From Blautia faecis (GTDB lineage: Bacteria; Bacillota; Clostridia; Lachnospirales; Lachnospiraceae): a stretch of DNA of 29,499 nt. A program made the position numbers and the translations under genes. The notes below the pieces were generated by a model. The model made no database searches. It was given only the letters and a program-made list of their open reading frames with translations, and was not told where the DNA came from. Where the stretch lies: NCBI RefSeq assembly GCF_020554845.1, contig NZ_JAJCIA010000043.1, positions 1 through 29,499 on the forward strand, written 5' to 3'. The first letter of the stretch is position 1. The number at the start of each line of letters is the position of its first letter. This document shows, piece by piece, positions 8,195 through 17,264 of this stretch.

Positions 8195-10350
8195 ATATTC
8201 TGTAGCCTCGTTTCATATCCTTCAAGCTGCATGCTCCAAACGGCTCCTTCACATACAATCTTTGTTGTTTGTTTCTCTCCTGAATTATTAATAACAACTA
8301 ATTTTTGTGCGTCTGGATAATAGGCACATTCCACATGCAGATTATCTGTAATGCATTCTGCCTGTTCTTCCCGTCCAGCCTCTAATATCAATTGCAACAA
8401 TAATCTGGTACTTTCCTCTGAAAAAGCAAATCCCGTCATATAAATTCCACTTCCTTTTCCAAACTGGTGTCTGGTAATACCCGGATACCCACCTGCAGCC
8501 TCTGCCAATACCTCTGTTTTTTTATCTGTCAGGTATATATGTTCCATTACTGGCCATTCCAGTATATCTAATATATGATTTTGTGGTGCTTTTACTTCAT
8601 ACTCCCATTTTCCATGACATACCCTTGCCCCATTATCTTCATCTACGCCCAGTACCTGTGCCAATCTGAAAAACGTATCATATCCACTGGTTGCTGATGG
8701 CTCGCCAATTCCAATAAAACAGCCCCCTTCATATACCCACTTTGTAATTGCCTCAACAACTTTCACGTCTTTCCAGTTATCACCGCCACTCCATGCGTCA
8801 CCCGCTTTTCCTGCATTAATAATGACTTTGTATCTGGATAAATCTCCGCTTCTGGCTGTCTCAAAATCAATAAAATCAACATCCACAGGCAAACCTGAAA
8901 GCGCCTCATTTATATGAATCAAATTATGCATATATGTTTCATGAAAATGTCCAGACAAAGTCCATGAACGCAATTTGCCCCAACAATGTAAAACCGCTAC
9001 TTTGGTTTTCAATGTCCAAGGCTTTCCTTTTTCATGGAAAGACTTCAACATGCGAAATTCATCTGCAACTTTTTCAATGTAATCGCAAAAATCCGGATAA
9101 TTCTCCGTAAGATGTAAATATCCGCCTAATCCAATTCTTTGAATCGGTTCACGCAACAATGCACGCCTTACATTTCTCCAATACTGCATTGCATCCCTTG
9201 TAGGATTTCCTCCTTCTGTAAATGTAGGTGCTCCTCCAAGCCCCACCGGGAAAAGATAAGGATGAAGCCTGAGTTCATGAACTTCTGTATCTACACCTGC
9301 ACAAAGACGTGCTTCATACCCAGAAAATACGCATTTAATAATCCCATCAAAACCAAATTCAGAAAATCTGTCATTATATGGTTCAATTCCAACCCAGCTG
9401 TCATCGTAAAATACATAAGCCTTTTTTCCATATTCATGCACAATATTTATTAGTTTTTTTCCAAATGAAATTACAAAATCATTAATAAATTCCATCCAGT
9501 CTTTTTTTGCTTTTGTTGGCGGCATATGGGTTACCTGATATTTCCCCTGATTCACAAAATCCTCTGCGGTAAGTGCATATCCATATTTCTGTTCGAAATT
9601 GTGTAAAGCAAGAGGACTTACTGTAAAATCGTAGGAGCCCCAGTCTGTAAATAAATTTCTTTTTCTGGCATCGCTTCCCCAAATCCAGACAAAATTATAA
9701 AACATAGAGGTAAAACGAACCACTGTAGTTGCAGGATGTTCTTCGCACCATTCTTTCATCCAATTAATTAAATAAACCTGTGTTTCAGCGTATACAGGAT
9801 CTATCGGTATAAGATGCTCTTTATCCCAGTTATTGGTAATATGATTATACATGGAAATTTCTTCCCAAATTCGATATGCCAGAAAGCTTACTGTATATTT
9901 GTGCCATAATACACAGTTTTCAATCCTGACAACACCTTTTTTCTTATCATAGCTCCAGTTTTCTTTATTTACTTCCTTGTCAGTTGTGCGGTCATACACC
10001 TGCCAGTACCCCAAAGCTTCTGCACTGTCATTAATTTTAAACTGCTCCTGAAAAAACTCTTTTAAAAGCTCTAGTTCCAGACAATGCTCAACTGCAGTTT
10101 TCGGTTCTGTGACAAGAAAAGTCTGCTGCAATTTGTCCAAATTTTCCATAGCCCAGGGATTATGACCGCGGATAATACAAATAGTAGAATAAATACCATA
10201 TCCTGCCTCCGTTATCTCCGGAGACAGTTCTGTCCCATCAGAATCCCTTATTACATCTGCTCCCCATTTTTTTGCAAGTTCTAAGGTCAATTTTTCATAA
10301 CCAGCCTCACCAGGCAATGTAAAGCCACCTTTATTTTCTAACTCAGTCAT
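8167..10350 (-). CDS. GH112 beta-galactosyl phosphorylase (LNB/GNB or Gal-Rha type)
   Basis: A 727-residue cytoplasmic phosphorylase. GH112 enzymes cleave a beta-galactoside with phosphate to galactose-1-phosphate plus N-acetylhexosamine (lacto-N-biose, galacto-N-biose) or L-rhamnose (galactosyl-1,4-rhamnose). Seen: the family N-terminal motif GGFTLPGE, WGADVIRDSDGTELSP at 29-44, RGHNPWAMEN at 61-70, and YDDSWVG at 315-321, where the general-acid aspartate of this family is found. The length is normal for GH112. Substrate preference cannot be decided from motifs I can check by eye. It starts with ATG overlapping the previous stop (ATGACTGA), so it is translationally coupled to the 633-residue protein upstream. 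It sits in an operon with CUT1 permeases. No galactose kinase, epimerase or uridylyltransferase gene is in the window. Confidence 0.92.
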   Translation of the reverse strand: MTELENKGGFTLPGEAGYEKLTLELAKKWGADVIRDSDGTELSPEITEAGYGIYSTICIIRGHNPWAMENLDKLQQTFLVTEPKTAVEHCLELELLKEFFQEQFKINDSAEALGYWQVYDRTTDKEVNKENWSYDKKKGVVRIENCVLWHKYTVSFLAYRIWEEISMYNHITNNWDKEHLIPIDPVYAETQVYLINWMKEWCEEHPATTVVRFTSMFYNFVWIWGSDARKRNLFTDWGSYDFTVSPLALHNFEQKYGYALTAEDFVNQGKYQVTHMPPTKAKKDWMEFINDFVISFGKKLINIVHEYGKKAYVFYDDSWVGIEPYNDRFSEFGFDGIIKCVFSGYEARLCAGVDTEVHELRLHPYLFPVGLGGAPTFTEGGNPTRDAMQYWRNVRRALLREPIQRIGLGGYLHLTENYPDFCDYIEKVADEFRMLKSFHEKGKPWTLKTKVAVLHCWGKLRSWTLSGHFHETYMHNLIHINEALSGLPVDVDFIDFETARSGDLSRYKVIINAGKAGDAWSGGDNWKDVKVVEAITKWVYEGGCFIGIGEPSATSGYDTFFRLAQVLGVDEDNGARVCHGKWEYEVKAPQNHILDILEWPVMEHIYLTDKKTEVLAEAAGGYPGITRHQFGKGSGIYMTGFAFSEESTRLLLQLILEAGREEQAECITDNLHVECAYYPDAQKLVVINNSGEKQTTKIVCEGAVWSMQLEGYETRLQNICGMGNKRQ

Positions 10351-12244
10351 AATTTTTGCCCTCTTTCAAGTAGTAGTACAATGCCCAGTCCTGATCATTT
10401 GCCCATGGATCCGCATACTGGCATCTTACGTTGTTAACCATAAAAGGATATACATATGCGCAGCTTGCACTTCCGTCACTATTTATCATACTTAGTACAC
10501 CTCGCAATGAATTTTCCGCCTTTACGCCATATGATCTCTCACCGGTTATTTTTTCATATTCCCGAAAAGCAACACCACTTAAAGAACTCCAGTAATGTGG
10601 AAATGTATCTCCAAGGTTTTTGTACTTTCCAAACCAATATCCATCCCAATGACGAACCGCATTTTCATACATATGAAAATCTGGCTGATGTCCATTAAAC
10701 AGTACCAGTACAGCTAATTGTTTCTTTCCTTCTTCCAGATATAATATTTTTCCTGTAAGTTCGTATAACTGAAAAAGATAATTTACTGCTGGGGCAACAA
10801 TACTCTGCTCATATTTTACTTCATGCGGTGGATAACATAATCCGTTTTTTATAAGCATTTCGCCATGTATTTCATAATATCTCAGAAGTTCCTCAGCCTC
10901 TCTTTCCATACCACCCGATTTCAACAGTTTCACAGATTCCAGCATAGGGATTCCAATTGCATAGAATGAAGCTCCGTCTTGTGCATAATAAGATTTCATA
11001 ATTTTATACATATTTTTAAGATCAGCAACCTCATTATACAACCTGTATCTTTCCATGAAAAAAATTGCGAGCCATGGATAATTGTACAAACGGTTCCAAG
11101 TATTATCTCTTCCTGCATCATTGTATACAATACCTGTATTCTCGTCGTAGAGCTCTCTGTATATGTATTCGGTATATTTCTGCAGTGCTTTTTCCACTTT
11201 CATATCTTTATTTTTCTGCAGCCAGAGCGCCAGAAGTGCCCCCATTCCCACTCTTTCCCTGCCACCGTTATGATCGTATTCTTTTTCATAAACCAATCGC
11301 TTATCTTCATTATCATAGGTGAGAAATGCACCATCCAAAAGGCTTCCACTGCAAAAATACTGCTGTTTTTCAGCAATAAATCTGCATCTTTTTTCTGCAA
11401 GCTTCTCTATCTTTGGCAATACCAAAATAATAGCGGATGTACTGTATTCTTTACACTTTATCAAGAACTCTTGTTCTCCTTGACTTACAGAATCCATTTT
11501 AACTTTGTAATCTATACAATTACCATTTTCTGTTTTTTCCGCTGAAATTTTTTCTCCTGCAAGAGTAACTTCGATTTCTTTTTCACGCCATATTTCTTCA
11601 TCTGCTTTTATGTGAAAACATAAATCTTCACCCTCGAAATAAATTCCATGCTCCAACTGTATCAGCAGCTGTCCTTCCTGATGAAGCAGTTTTTCCTCAA
11701 ACTCCCTTTGACTGTCATACCAGAAAAGATCCCATTGAATCACAGTTCTTTCTCCTGGTTTTAAGTTGTTTATTTTCGGATTTAATATAATAGTTCCGCG
11801 GTCATTACTGAGCTCTTTTTCATTTCTTATAATGCTGTAATCTTCTATTTTTCCTTTTTTCAGAACCAACCCAAGATTTGGTTTTTCTCCTCCCATTCTG
11901 ATCCCGGCAATATAGCTCTGACTTTCGCCACAACGGATGTGTGCATGACAACGCTCTCGCATACAGATTTCAGCAGCCGTATAATTATCCGGAAATGGTA
12001 CTGCAATACCAATTTCTCCTTTTTGTGGGAAATACTCCCAATTCCGATTGTTAACGAAAATATATTTTTCAGTTATCTTTCCTTCTGTAGATACCGTTCT
12101 TTCTATTCTACCTGTAATTCCGTCTGGAAGAAACATTTCTCCCCATTTTTTACCTGTGGCAACCCAGTCCATTTTATATTTGTCATTTTTGTTTACAATG
12201 CTTTCCAACTGATGATTTTCATTCTCTTTAACAATAAATTCCAT
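10343..12244 (-). CDS. Six-hairpin-like carbohydrate-active protein of unknown specificity
   Basis: A 633-residue protein with no signal peptide, probably cytoplasmic. The first ~280 residues look like beta-sandwich sequence (short strands, many charged turns). From about residue 290 it turns helical and aromatic-rich, with repeating helix pairs as in (alpha/alpha)6 six-hairpin glycosidases, lyases and epimerases. Notable segments: NYPWLAIFFMERYRLY, HYWSSLSGVAFREYEK and DPWANDQDWALYYYLK near the C-terminus, with several conserved-looking Asp, Trp and Tyr residues. I cannot assign a CAZy family. The start is placed at the ATG at 12244, preceded by GGAGG with 7-base spacing, rather than at 12265. 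It lies between the permease and the GH112 gene and overlaps the latter by 8 bases. That suggests it acts on the same imported sugar, perhaps releasing the galactosyl disaccharide or processing a uronyl or rhamnosyl residue. Confidence 0.7.
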   Translation of the reverse strand: MEFIVKENENHQLESIVNKNDKYKMDWVATGKKWGEMFLPDGITGRIERTVSTEGKITEKYIFVNNRNWEYFPQKGEIGIAVPFPDNYTAAEICMRERCHAHIRCGESQSYIAGIRMGGEKPNLGLVLKKGKIEDYSIIRNEKELSNDRGTIILNPKINNLKPGERTVIQWDLFWYDSQREFEEKLLHQEGQLLIQLEHGIYFEGEDLCFHIKADEEIWREKEIEVTLAGEKISAEKTENGNCIDYKVKMDSVSQGEQEFLIKCKEYSTSAIILVLPKIEKLAEKRCRFIAEKQQYFCSGSLLDGAFLTYDNEDKRLVYEKEYDHNGGRERVGMGALLALWLQKNKDMKVEKALQKYTEYIYRELYDENTGIVYNDAGRDNTWNRLYNYPWLAIFFMERYRLYNEVADLKNMYKIMKSYYAQDGASFYAIGIPMLESVKLLKSGGMEREAEELLRYYEIHGEMLIKNGLCYPPHEVKYEQSIVAPAVNYLFQLYELTGKILYLEEGKKQLAVLVLFNGHQPDFHMYENAVRHWDGYWFGKYKNLGDTFPHYWSSLSGVAFREYEKITGERSYGVKAENSLRGVLSMINSDGSASCAYVYPFMVNNVRCQYADPWANDQDWALYYYLKEGKNYD

Positions 12245-12261
12245 ACCTAATCCTCCATATA

Positions 12262-13095
12262 TCATCCTTTTACAGATCCCGCCATTACACCACTGATAAT
12301 ATATTTCTGCATAAATATATAGAAAACCAGCAGAGGCAATATACCTAATACCATCATTGGAAACAGACTAGTCCAGTCTGTAGAAAACTGACCGATATTG
12401 CGATATACTTCCTGCAAAATAACATCTTTTTCTCTTTTCTGTATAAAATACAACGGTCCCATAAAATCGTTCCATACATTTAAAGTATTTAAAATTACGA
12501 TTGTAGCGATCATCGGCTTCAGCAATGGAAGTACAATTGTACCAAAAATTCTAAATACTCCTGCACCGTCAATTCTTGCAGCTTCTTCCAGTTCTATAGG
12601 AACTGAAGAAATGGAATTTTTCATTAAAAAAGTAGCAAATGGAATATTGATAGCAATATCAATAAAAATAACTGCTGTCAGCGTATTCATTAAATCCAGG
12701 CTTCTTACCAGCTTGTACAGACCAAGAACTGCCATCTGGTATGGAAACATCATTCCGGAAAGAATTACCAGAAAAATAATTTTTGTAATTTTACTTTTCT
12801 CTTTACGGTTTAAAACATATCCACACATGGTACTGCTCATCACAATGCCAAATACCGCACATACTGTAATAATAAGAGTATTTCCAAACGCTCTTGGATA
12901 CTGCATTTTTTCAAACGCATTGATATATGGTGTAATATCCCAGGAAGACGGAAGTGCCATCGGCTTTGCAGCCGCTTCAGTTCCTGACTTAAACGTAGTA
13001 ACAAGCAGATAATAAATAGGAGTTAAAACAATAAACGTGATAATTAGCAAATAAACATGCTTCAAAATCTCCATAATATTTTTTTTCGTTTTCAT
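12262..13095 (-). CDS. CUT1 sugar ABC transporter permease, MalG type
   Basis: A 277-residue inner-membrane permease with six predicted membrane segments. The cytoplasmic EAA loop, which contacts the ATPase, reads EEAARIDGAGVFRIFGTIVLP. The C-terminus (QKYIISGVMAGSVKG) is the classic end of MalG/LacG-type permeases. The start is the ATG at 13095, which overlaps the stop of the preceding permease (TGATG) with GGGAGGAG upstream. The upstream in-frame ATG at 13116 would begin inside the previous gene and overlap the ribosome site. With its partner permease it would carry an oligosaccharide delivered by the binding protein. The needed ATPase is not in the window. Confidence 0.93.
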   Translation of the reverse strand: MKTKKNIMEILKHVYLLIITFIVLTPIYYLLVTTFKSGTEAAAKPMALPSSWDITPYINAFEKMQYPRAFGNTLIITVCAVFGIVMSSTMCGYVLNRKEKSKITKIIFLVILSGMMFPYQMAVLGLYKLVRSLDLMNTLTAVIFIDIAINIPFATFLMKNSISSVPIELEEAARIDGAGVFRIFGTIVLPLLKPMIATIVILNTLNVWNDFMGPLYFIQKREKDVILQEVYRNIGQFSTDWTSLFPMMVLGILPLLVFYIFMQKYIISGVMAGSVKG

Positions 13096-13979
13096 CAATT
13101 TAAATACTCCTCCCATTTTTTAAATATTCCAAGCATTACAGCTGAAACAACCATTGTCATCAACAGAAATACAATTCCAAAAGCGGATGCATAACCGAAA
13201 TTTCCATCTGAAAATTTTGAGTACATCAATGTCAGAATAGTTTCTGTCTGATGTGCCGGACCTCCGTTCGTAGTTGACAAGACAAGATCAAATACTTTCA
13301 GACCTGAGATCGTGCTTGTTACAAAATTAATTTTTATGGCAGGTGCAAGCCCTGGTAATGTAATATGCCAGAACTGCTGCCAGCTGTTAGCTCCGTCCAC
13401 AGAAGCAGCTTCATAAAGATCTCCACTGATACTTTGCAGGCTTCCTATATAAATTACCATAGACCATCCAAACCACTGCCACACTGAAATTGCAATTATG
13501 GAAAATATAGCGATTTTTCCATTTCCGAGAAAGTTGATTTTTTCAAATCCCAGTTTCAAAAGCACCTGGTTTATCAAACCATAATCACTTGCAGACAGGA
13601 TATATTTCCAAAGATATCCAACAACCAAGGTGCTTAATACTGCGGGTGCAAAAAAGATTCCTCGGTAAATTGTTCTTCCTCTTAATTTGGAATTCAGAAG
13701 CACTGATACAGGAAGAGAAATTAAACTTTGAATGGATACTGTAAGGATTGCAAATACCAGGGTATTCTTTAATCCTTTCAAAATAATTCCATCTGCCAAA
13801 AGCTGTTTATAATTTTTCAATCCTGAAAAAACGATATCCGGCGAAAAATTAGTCCAGTTATAAAAACTGTATTTTGTAGTAAAAATAAGCGGAATGATAA
13901 AAAACACAGAAAATATAGAAACCGCAGGTATTGCCATGAAAATATATGGCAGATTTCGTTTTACATGATTGGCATTCAT
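13095..13979 (-). CDS. CUT1 sugar ABC transporter permease, MalF/UgpA type
   Basis: A 294-residue inner-membrane permease with about six membrane segments. The first begins at NLPYIFMAIPAVSIFSVFFI, and the family motif YEAASVDGANSWQQFWHITLP (EAA loop) lies around residue 190. TTNGGPAHQTETILTLMY near residue 240 is also typical. Strong ribosome sites (GGAGGG and GGAG) precede the ATG. It begins 145 bases after a terminator that separates it from the binding-protein gene, and is coupled to the next permease by overlapping stop and start codons. Confidence 0.94.
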   Translation of the reverse strand: MNANHVKRNLPYIFMAIPAVSIFSVFFIIPLIFTTKYSFYNWTNFSPDIVFSGLKNYKQLLADGIILKGLKNTLVFAILTVSIQSLISLPVSVLLNSKLRGRTIYRGIFFAPAVLSTLVVGYLWKYILSASDYGLINQVLLKLGFEKINFLGNGKIAIFSIIAISVWQWFGWSMVIYIGSLQSISGDLYEAASVDGANSWQQFWHITLPGLAPAIKINFVTSTISGLKVFDLVLSTTNGGPAHQTETILTLMYSKFSDGNFGYASAFGIVFLLMTMVVSAVMLGIFKKWEEYLN

Positions 13980-14123
13980 ACTCTCCTTGCCCTCCTTCTT
14001 TTTATGTTTCTATTATAAATTTGATCTTTTTCTCTATAAATCCAAAAAAATTTATATGACTATCGTTTTTTTTATATCCCATTTACTTTTGTTAATTCTA
14101 TTGATAACATTAACCTCTATTGC

Positions 14124-14168
14124 ACAAAAACAGATCCTGCAAAAAGCTCATTTGCTAAATGCAGGATC
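14124..14168 (-). terminator. Intercistronic terminator between binding protein and permeases
   Basis: The minus strand has a 9-pair stem GATCCTGCA/TGCAGGATC followed by TGTTTTTGTG, 48 bases after the binding-protein stop. Partial read-through here is the usual way to make more binding protein than membrane components. No separate strong promoter for the permeases was evident. Confidence 0.8.
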
Positions 14169-14215
14169 GGTTTAATAAATTATGGATAATTTTAAATTTG
14201 TTAAATGATTACAAT

Positions 14216-15487
14216 TTACTCATATCTGATTGAGTCAGCTTTTGTATCAATAGCTTTCACAAGATCGTCTCCACTGATATCTCCGGAAATAACACCCTGA
14301 AGCTGAGCAGTAAACTCATCAAACAAGGACTGACTTGGAAGATTTACACTCCATCTGTCAGATGGGAATGCAATATTTCCATTGTTAATAATATCTGCAA
14401 CATATTCATATTCTTCAGGCATCTGAGCCTCAACTCCGCTTCTATAGCTGGTTCCGCCAACATTTGCATCAGCAAATGCCTGCTGAACTTCAACGGAAGC
14501 CAGTGCTGTTAAAGTAGCTTCTGCACCATCATGATTTTCCGTATTTACATTAATACCGAAGCATGCAGCTGGTCCGCCTAAAACATATTCATTTTCTCCT
14601 GTTTCACTAAGCTGCGGAAGCATTTTAAAGTTAACTCCGGATTCTTTCAGCTCTGTATACTGCCATGGACCTCCATGAAGGAATGCCACTTCTCCATTTT
14701 TAAAGCTGTTCAGCATTTCCTGGCAGGAAATTCCCAGAGACTCAGAAGCGATCAGTCCTTTTTCAACTAATGTACACCATTTATTAACACAGTCGTTAAT
14801 ATGTCCGTCCATAGTTACTTCACCCAAAGCAAATTTGGTGTCGAAATCAGTTCCATCAGGGTTTGCTTCTTCATTATTATGATAATAAGAATTTTCCAGA
14901 TACCCCAGTAAGCTGGATGTTGCAGTTGAGTCATCCGCAATCCCAAAACCATATGCAGTATAGCCTTTTTCATTAATAGTCTCGCAAGCAGCTACAAACT
15001 CATCAAATGTTTTTGGAATTTCTACTCCACATTCCTCAAGAATCGAAGCATTACACCAGATTCCGGAAAACCATCCATAGGAAGGAATTCCATAAATTTT
15101 TCCATCAGCACTGCAAAGCGACATTCCAGCCTCATTAAACTCTTTTACAAAATCATAATCCGAAATGTCTTCCACGTTACCAGCTTTGATTTCGGCTGGA
15201 TAGTTTGTTCCATCCATAATAATGTCTGGGCCTTCTCCAGATGCAAGCTGTGTGCTAAGTACATTATTATAATCAGTATTTGCAACATATGTGTACTCAA
15301 TCACATACTTCCCATCCATCTGCTCATTTACCTTTTCCAGAATAGGATTCATGTCATCCTCATCATACCATCCCATCAAGGTTACCGTCTCTGCATCATC
15401 CGCCATAACCAGATTGGAACCGCCTCCAACTACCATTACTGATACAGTGCATGCTGTAAGAAACATGCTAATCACTTTCTTTTTCAT
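14216..15487 (-). CDS. Extracellular sugar-binding protein (SBP family 1) of the CUT1 transporter
   Basis: A 423-residue secreted solute-binding protein that captures the sugar for the adjacent permeases. Seen: an N-terminal signal region MKKKVISMFLTACTVSVMVV, then GGGSNLVMA with a good signal-peptidase-I site after VMA (about residue 29). Family features follow: LASGEGPDIIMDG near 80-95, IPSYGWFSGIWCN near 150, and FKNGEVAFLHGGPWQ near 275. Oddly, the usual lipobox cysteine is missing: VVGGGSN has Gly where homologues of this layout have Cys. A formal LTAC match at residues 10-13 is too close to the N-terminus to be convincing. AAAGGGG precedes the ATG by 10 bases. It follows the two-component genes and is followed by a terminator. 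Confidence 0.93.
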   Translation of the reverse strand: MKKKVISMFLTACTVSVMVVGGGSNLVMADDAETVTLMGWYDEDDMNPILEKVNEQMDGKYVIEYTYVANTDYNNVLSTQLASGEGPDIIMDGTNYPAEIKAGNVEDISDYDFVKEFNEAGMSLCSADGKIYGIPSYGWFSGIWCNASILEECGVEIPKTFDEFVAACETINEKGYTAYGFGIADDSTATSSLLGYLENSYYHNNEEANPDGTDFDTKFALGEVTMDGHINDCVNKWCTLVEKGLIASESLGISCQEMLNSFKNGEVAFLHGGPWQYTELKESGVNFKMLPQLSETGENEYVLGGPAACFGINVNTENHDGAEATLTALASVEVQQAFADANVGGTSYRSGVEAQMPEEYEYVADIINNGNIAFPSDRWSVNLPSQSLFDEFTAQLQGVISGDISGDDLVKAIDTKADSIRYE

Positions 15488-15526
15488 TTTTTTGCTACCC
15501 CTTTCGTTTATTTTTAAATTGCTTTA

Positions 15527-15541
15527 AGTATAACGTTCACA
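15527..15541 (-). promoter_or_regulatory. Possible -10 box with overlapping cre-like site for the sugar operon
   Basis: On the minus strand, 40 to 54 bases upstream of the binding-protein start, TATACT (a possible -10 box) overlaps TGTGAACGTTATAC. The latter matches the CcpA cre consensus TGWAARCGYTWNCW at 11 of 14 positions. The site is placed where a repressor would block the promoter. The match is imperfect and the -35 box is not clear. Confidence 0.3.
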
Positions 15542-15599
15542 GGATACGAAAAAAATAACAAAAAACTTATCTCATTATCAAATTTTTAAGATTTATATC

Positions 15600-17264
15600 C
15601 TATACTTTTCGTTCCAGTGTAATAAAATCTCTTCGTAATTTGATTATAGAGGTAGTTCCTCCCGGACCTGCAAAAATTTCCACACCGTATCCTTCCCCAC
15701 ACAGAATACGAATTCTCTTGTCAACATTGCTTACCCCATAACCAAATTCTTCATGGGACATTTTTCCCTGACCAATTTTTTCATACAACTCAAGTCCATT
15801 ATCCCTGACAGTCATATAGAGTTCATTATTTTCTGCATAAATCTCAATGGATATTTTTCCTCTTTTTTCTCTCATGCAGTCAATGCCATGCTCAATTGCA
15901 TTTTCCACCAGAGGCTGCAAAATAAAAATTGGAACCATCTGATCTAAAAGCGAGGGCTCAATTTTATACTCAACATCGAAGCCTTCATCGTGCGCCATAA
16001 GCTGCAGTTTCACATAGGCCTTTATATTTTCCACTTCTACATTCAAATGGTCTACGTTTATGCCCTTGTTAAGAGCAGTCCTGTAAAAAGTACCCAGTTC
16101 CGTAGTTATCTCGTAGATTCTGTCTTCTCCTTTTTCAATGGCTATCCAATTAATTGCGGAAAGATTGTTATAAAGAAAATGCGGGTTAATCTTTGACTGA
16201 AGCAGATCCAGTTCCAGGCTTTTTTTATCCAGTTTCGACTTATACACTTCATCAATAAGCGTTTGTATTTTCCGTAGCATTTTATTAATATTTTCCGCCA
16301 GCTCTCCAATTTCATCCTGGGAACTTTCTGCTATCTGAATCTCAAAATTTCCATCTTTTACTTTCTTTACCTGGTCAATAATCTGATACAAATAGTGCAG
16401 CAAAGATCTGGCACTTTTATTAACTCCTATAAATCCAAGCAGCAACAGTAAAACTACAATTACAACAGAACCAATGATTCTTGGATGAAAAGCACTTGAG
16501 AAATAAGAAGCATCAATTCTGTAAATAATTTTCCAACCGGTGTCATTTAGATTTCTTTCCTCTTCATAGCCAGCACTGTTTTCATTAACTTCCCCCTCAT
16601 TATTGTATTCTAACAACACAGCTGAACCATTTTTCACCTGGATGTCCACTGGCATTTCCGAGAACATGGATATACTGTCAGAAAAAACTTTTTCCTTTAC
16701 TTCTGCTCTGAGAACGCCATATACCCGATTTGGAAGGCTCATGGCAATTCTGCGTGTTATAAAATATTTTCCATTTTCATTCCACCACAAAGTATCTGCG
16801 CTATTCCAACTCGCTTCATACCAACTGTTATCTTCCAGATCGGAAGCTTTTTTGAATACTGCATCATTGTTAGAAATCCTTTTATCGGAATAAACCTCCA
16901 TCTTTGAAAAATAGCTGTTGGAAAGCCAGGCGTTATAAATCAGGTTATTTACATTTGAAGTCATCTGAATGCGTTTCTTATACTCAGAATCATCTAAGCT
17001 GAGAAATTCCCTTAGTACACTGTTGCAGGTCACATATAATACGGATTTTTCGCACATCTTTATCTGATTCTCAATATTCAGGTGGTTCCGCTCAATGTTT
17101 TCTTTCGCTTCCAGAAGCTGCTGCTCCTTGATAAAATTTGTAGATGAGTACAATACAAATATCTCCAGAACCAGCACAGGAAGCATAACTAACAGCGTGT
17201 AAATGATCCTTACTTTATTCAAAAATGATTGTTTGTTGATTCTTTTTGCTATCCTATTCACCAT
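15600..17264 (-). CDS. Sensor histidine kinase, YesM/LytS (HisKA_7TM-less) type
   Basis: A 554-residue membrane sensor kinase. From the chosen start: membrane segment 1 at about 20-41, an extracellular sensing domain at about 42-260, membrane segment 2 at about 262-281, a HAMP linker at about 282-335, and the phosphoacceptor motif INPHFLYNNLSAINW with H362. The ATP-binding part has LQPLVENAIEHG (N455), VRDNG and GYGVSNVDKRI. This is the architecture of kinases controlling oligosaccharide ABC systems. The start at 17264 (ATG, AAAGGG upstream) overlaps the end of the response-regulator gene by 11 bases, so the pair is co-translated. The longer open frame from 17339 has no ribosome site. It probably senses the sugar taken up by the next genes. 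Confidence 0.9.
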   Translation of the reverse strand: MVNRIAKRINKQSFLNKVRIIYTLLVMLPVLVLEIFVLYSSTNFIKEQQLLEAKENIERNHLNIENQIKMCEKSVLYVTCNSVLREFLSLDDSEYKKRIQMTSNVNNLIYNAWLSNSYFSKMEVYSDKRISNNDAVFKKASDLEDNSWYEASWNSADTLWWNENGKYFITRRIAMSLPNRVYGVLRAEVKEKVFSDSISMFSEMPVDIQVKNGSAVLLEYNNEGEVNENSAGYEEERNLNDTGWKIIYRIDASYFSSAFHPRIIGSVVIVVLLLLLGFIGVNKSARSLLHYLYQIIDQVKKVKDGNFEIQIAESSQDEIGELAENINKMLRKIQTLIDEVYKSKLDKKSLELDLLQSKINPHFLYNNLSAINWIAIEKGEDRIYEITTELGTFYRTALNKGINVDHLNVEVENIKAYVKLQLMAHDEGFDVEYKIEPSLLDQMVPIFILQPLVENAIEHGIDCMREKRGKISIEIYAENNELYMTVRDNGLELYEKIGQGKMSHEEFGYGVSNVDKRIRILCGEGYGVEIFAGPGGTTSIIKLRRDFITLERKV

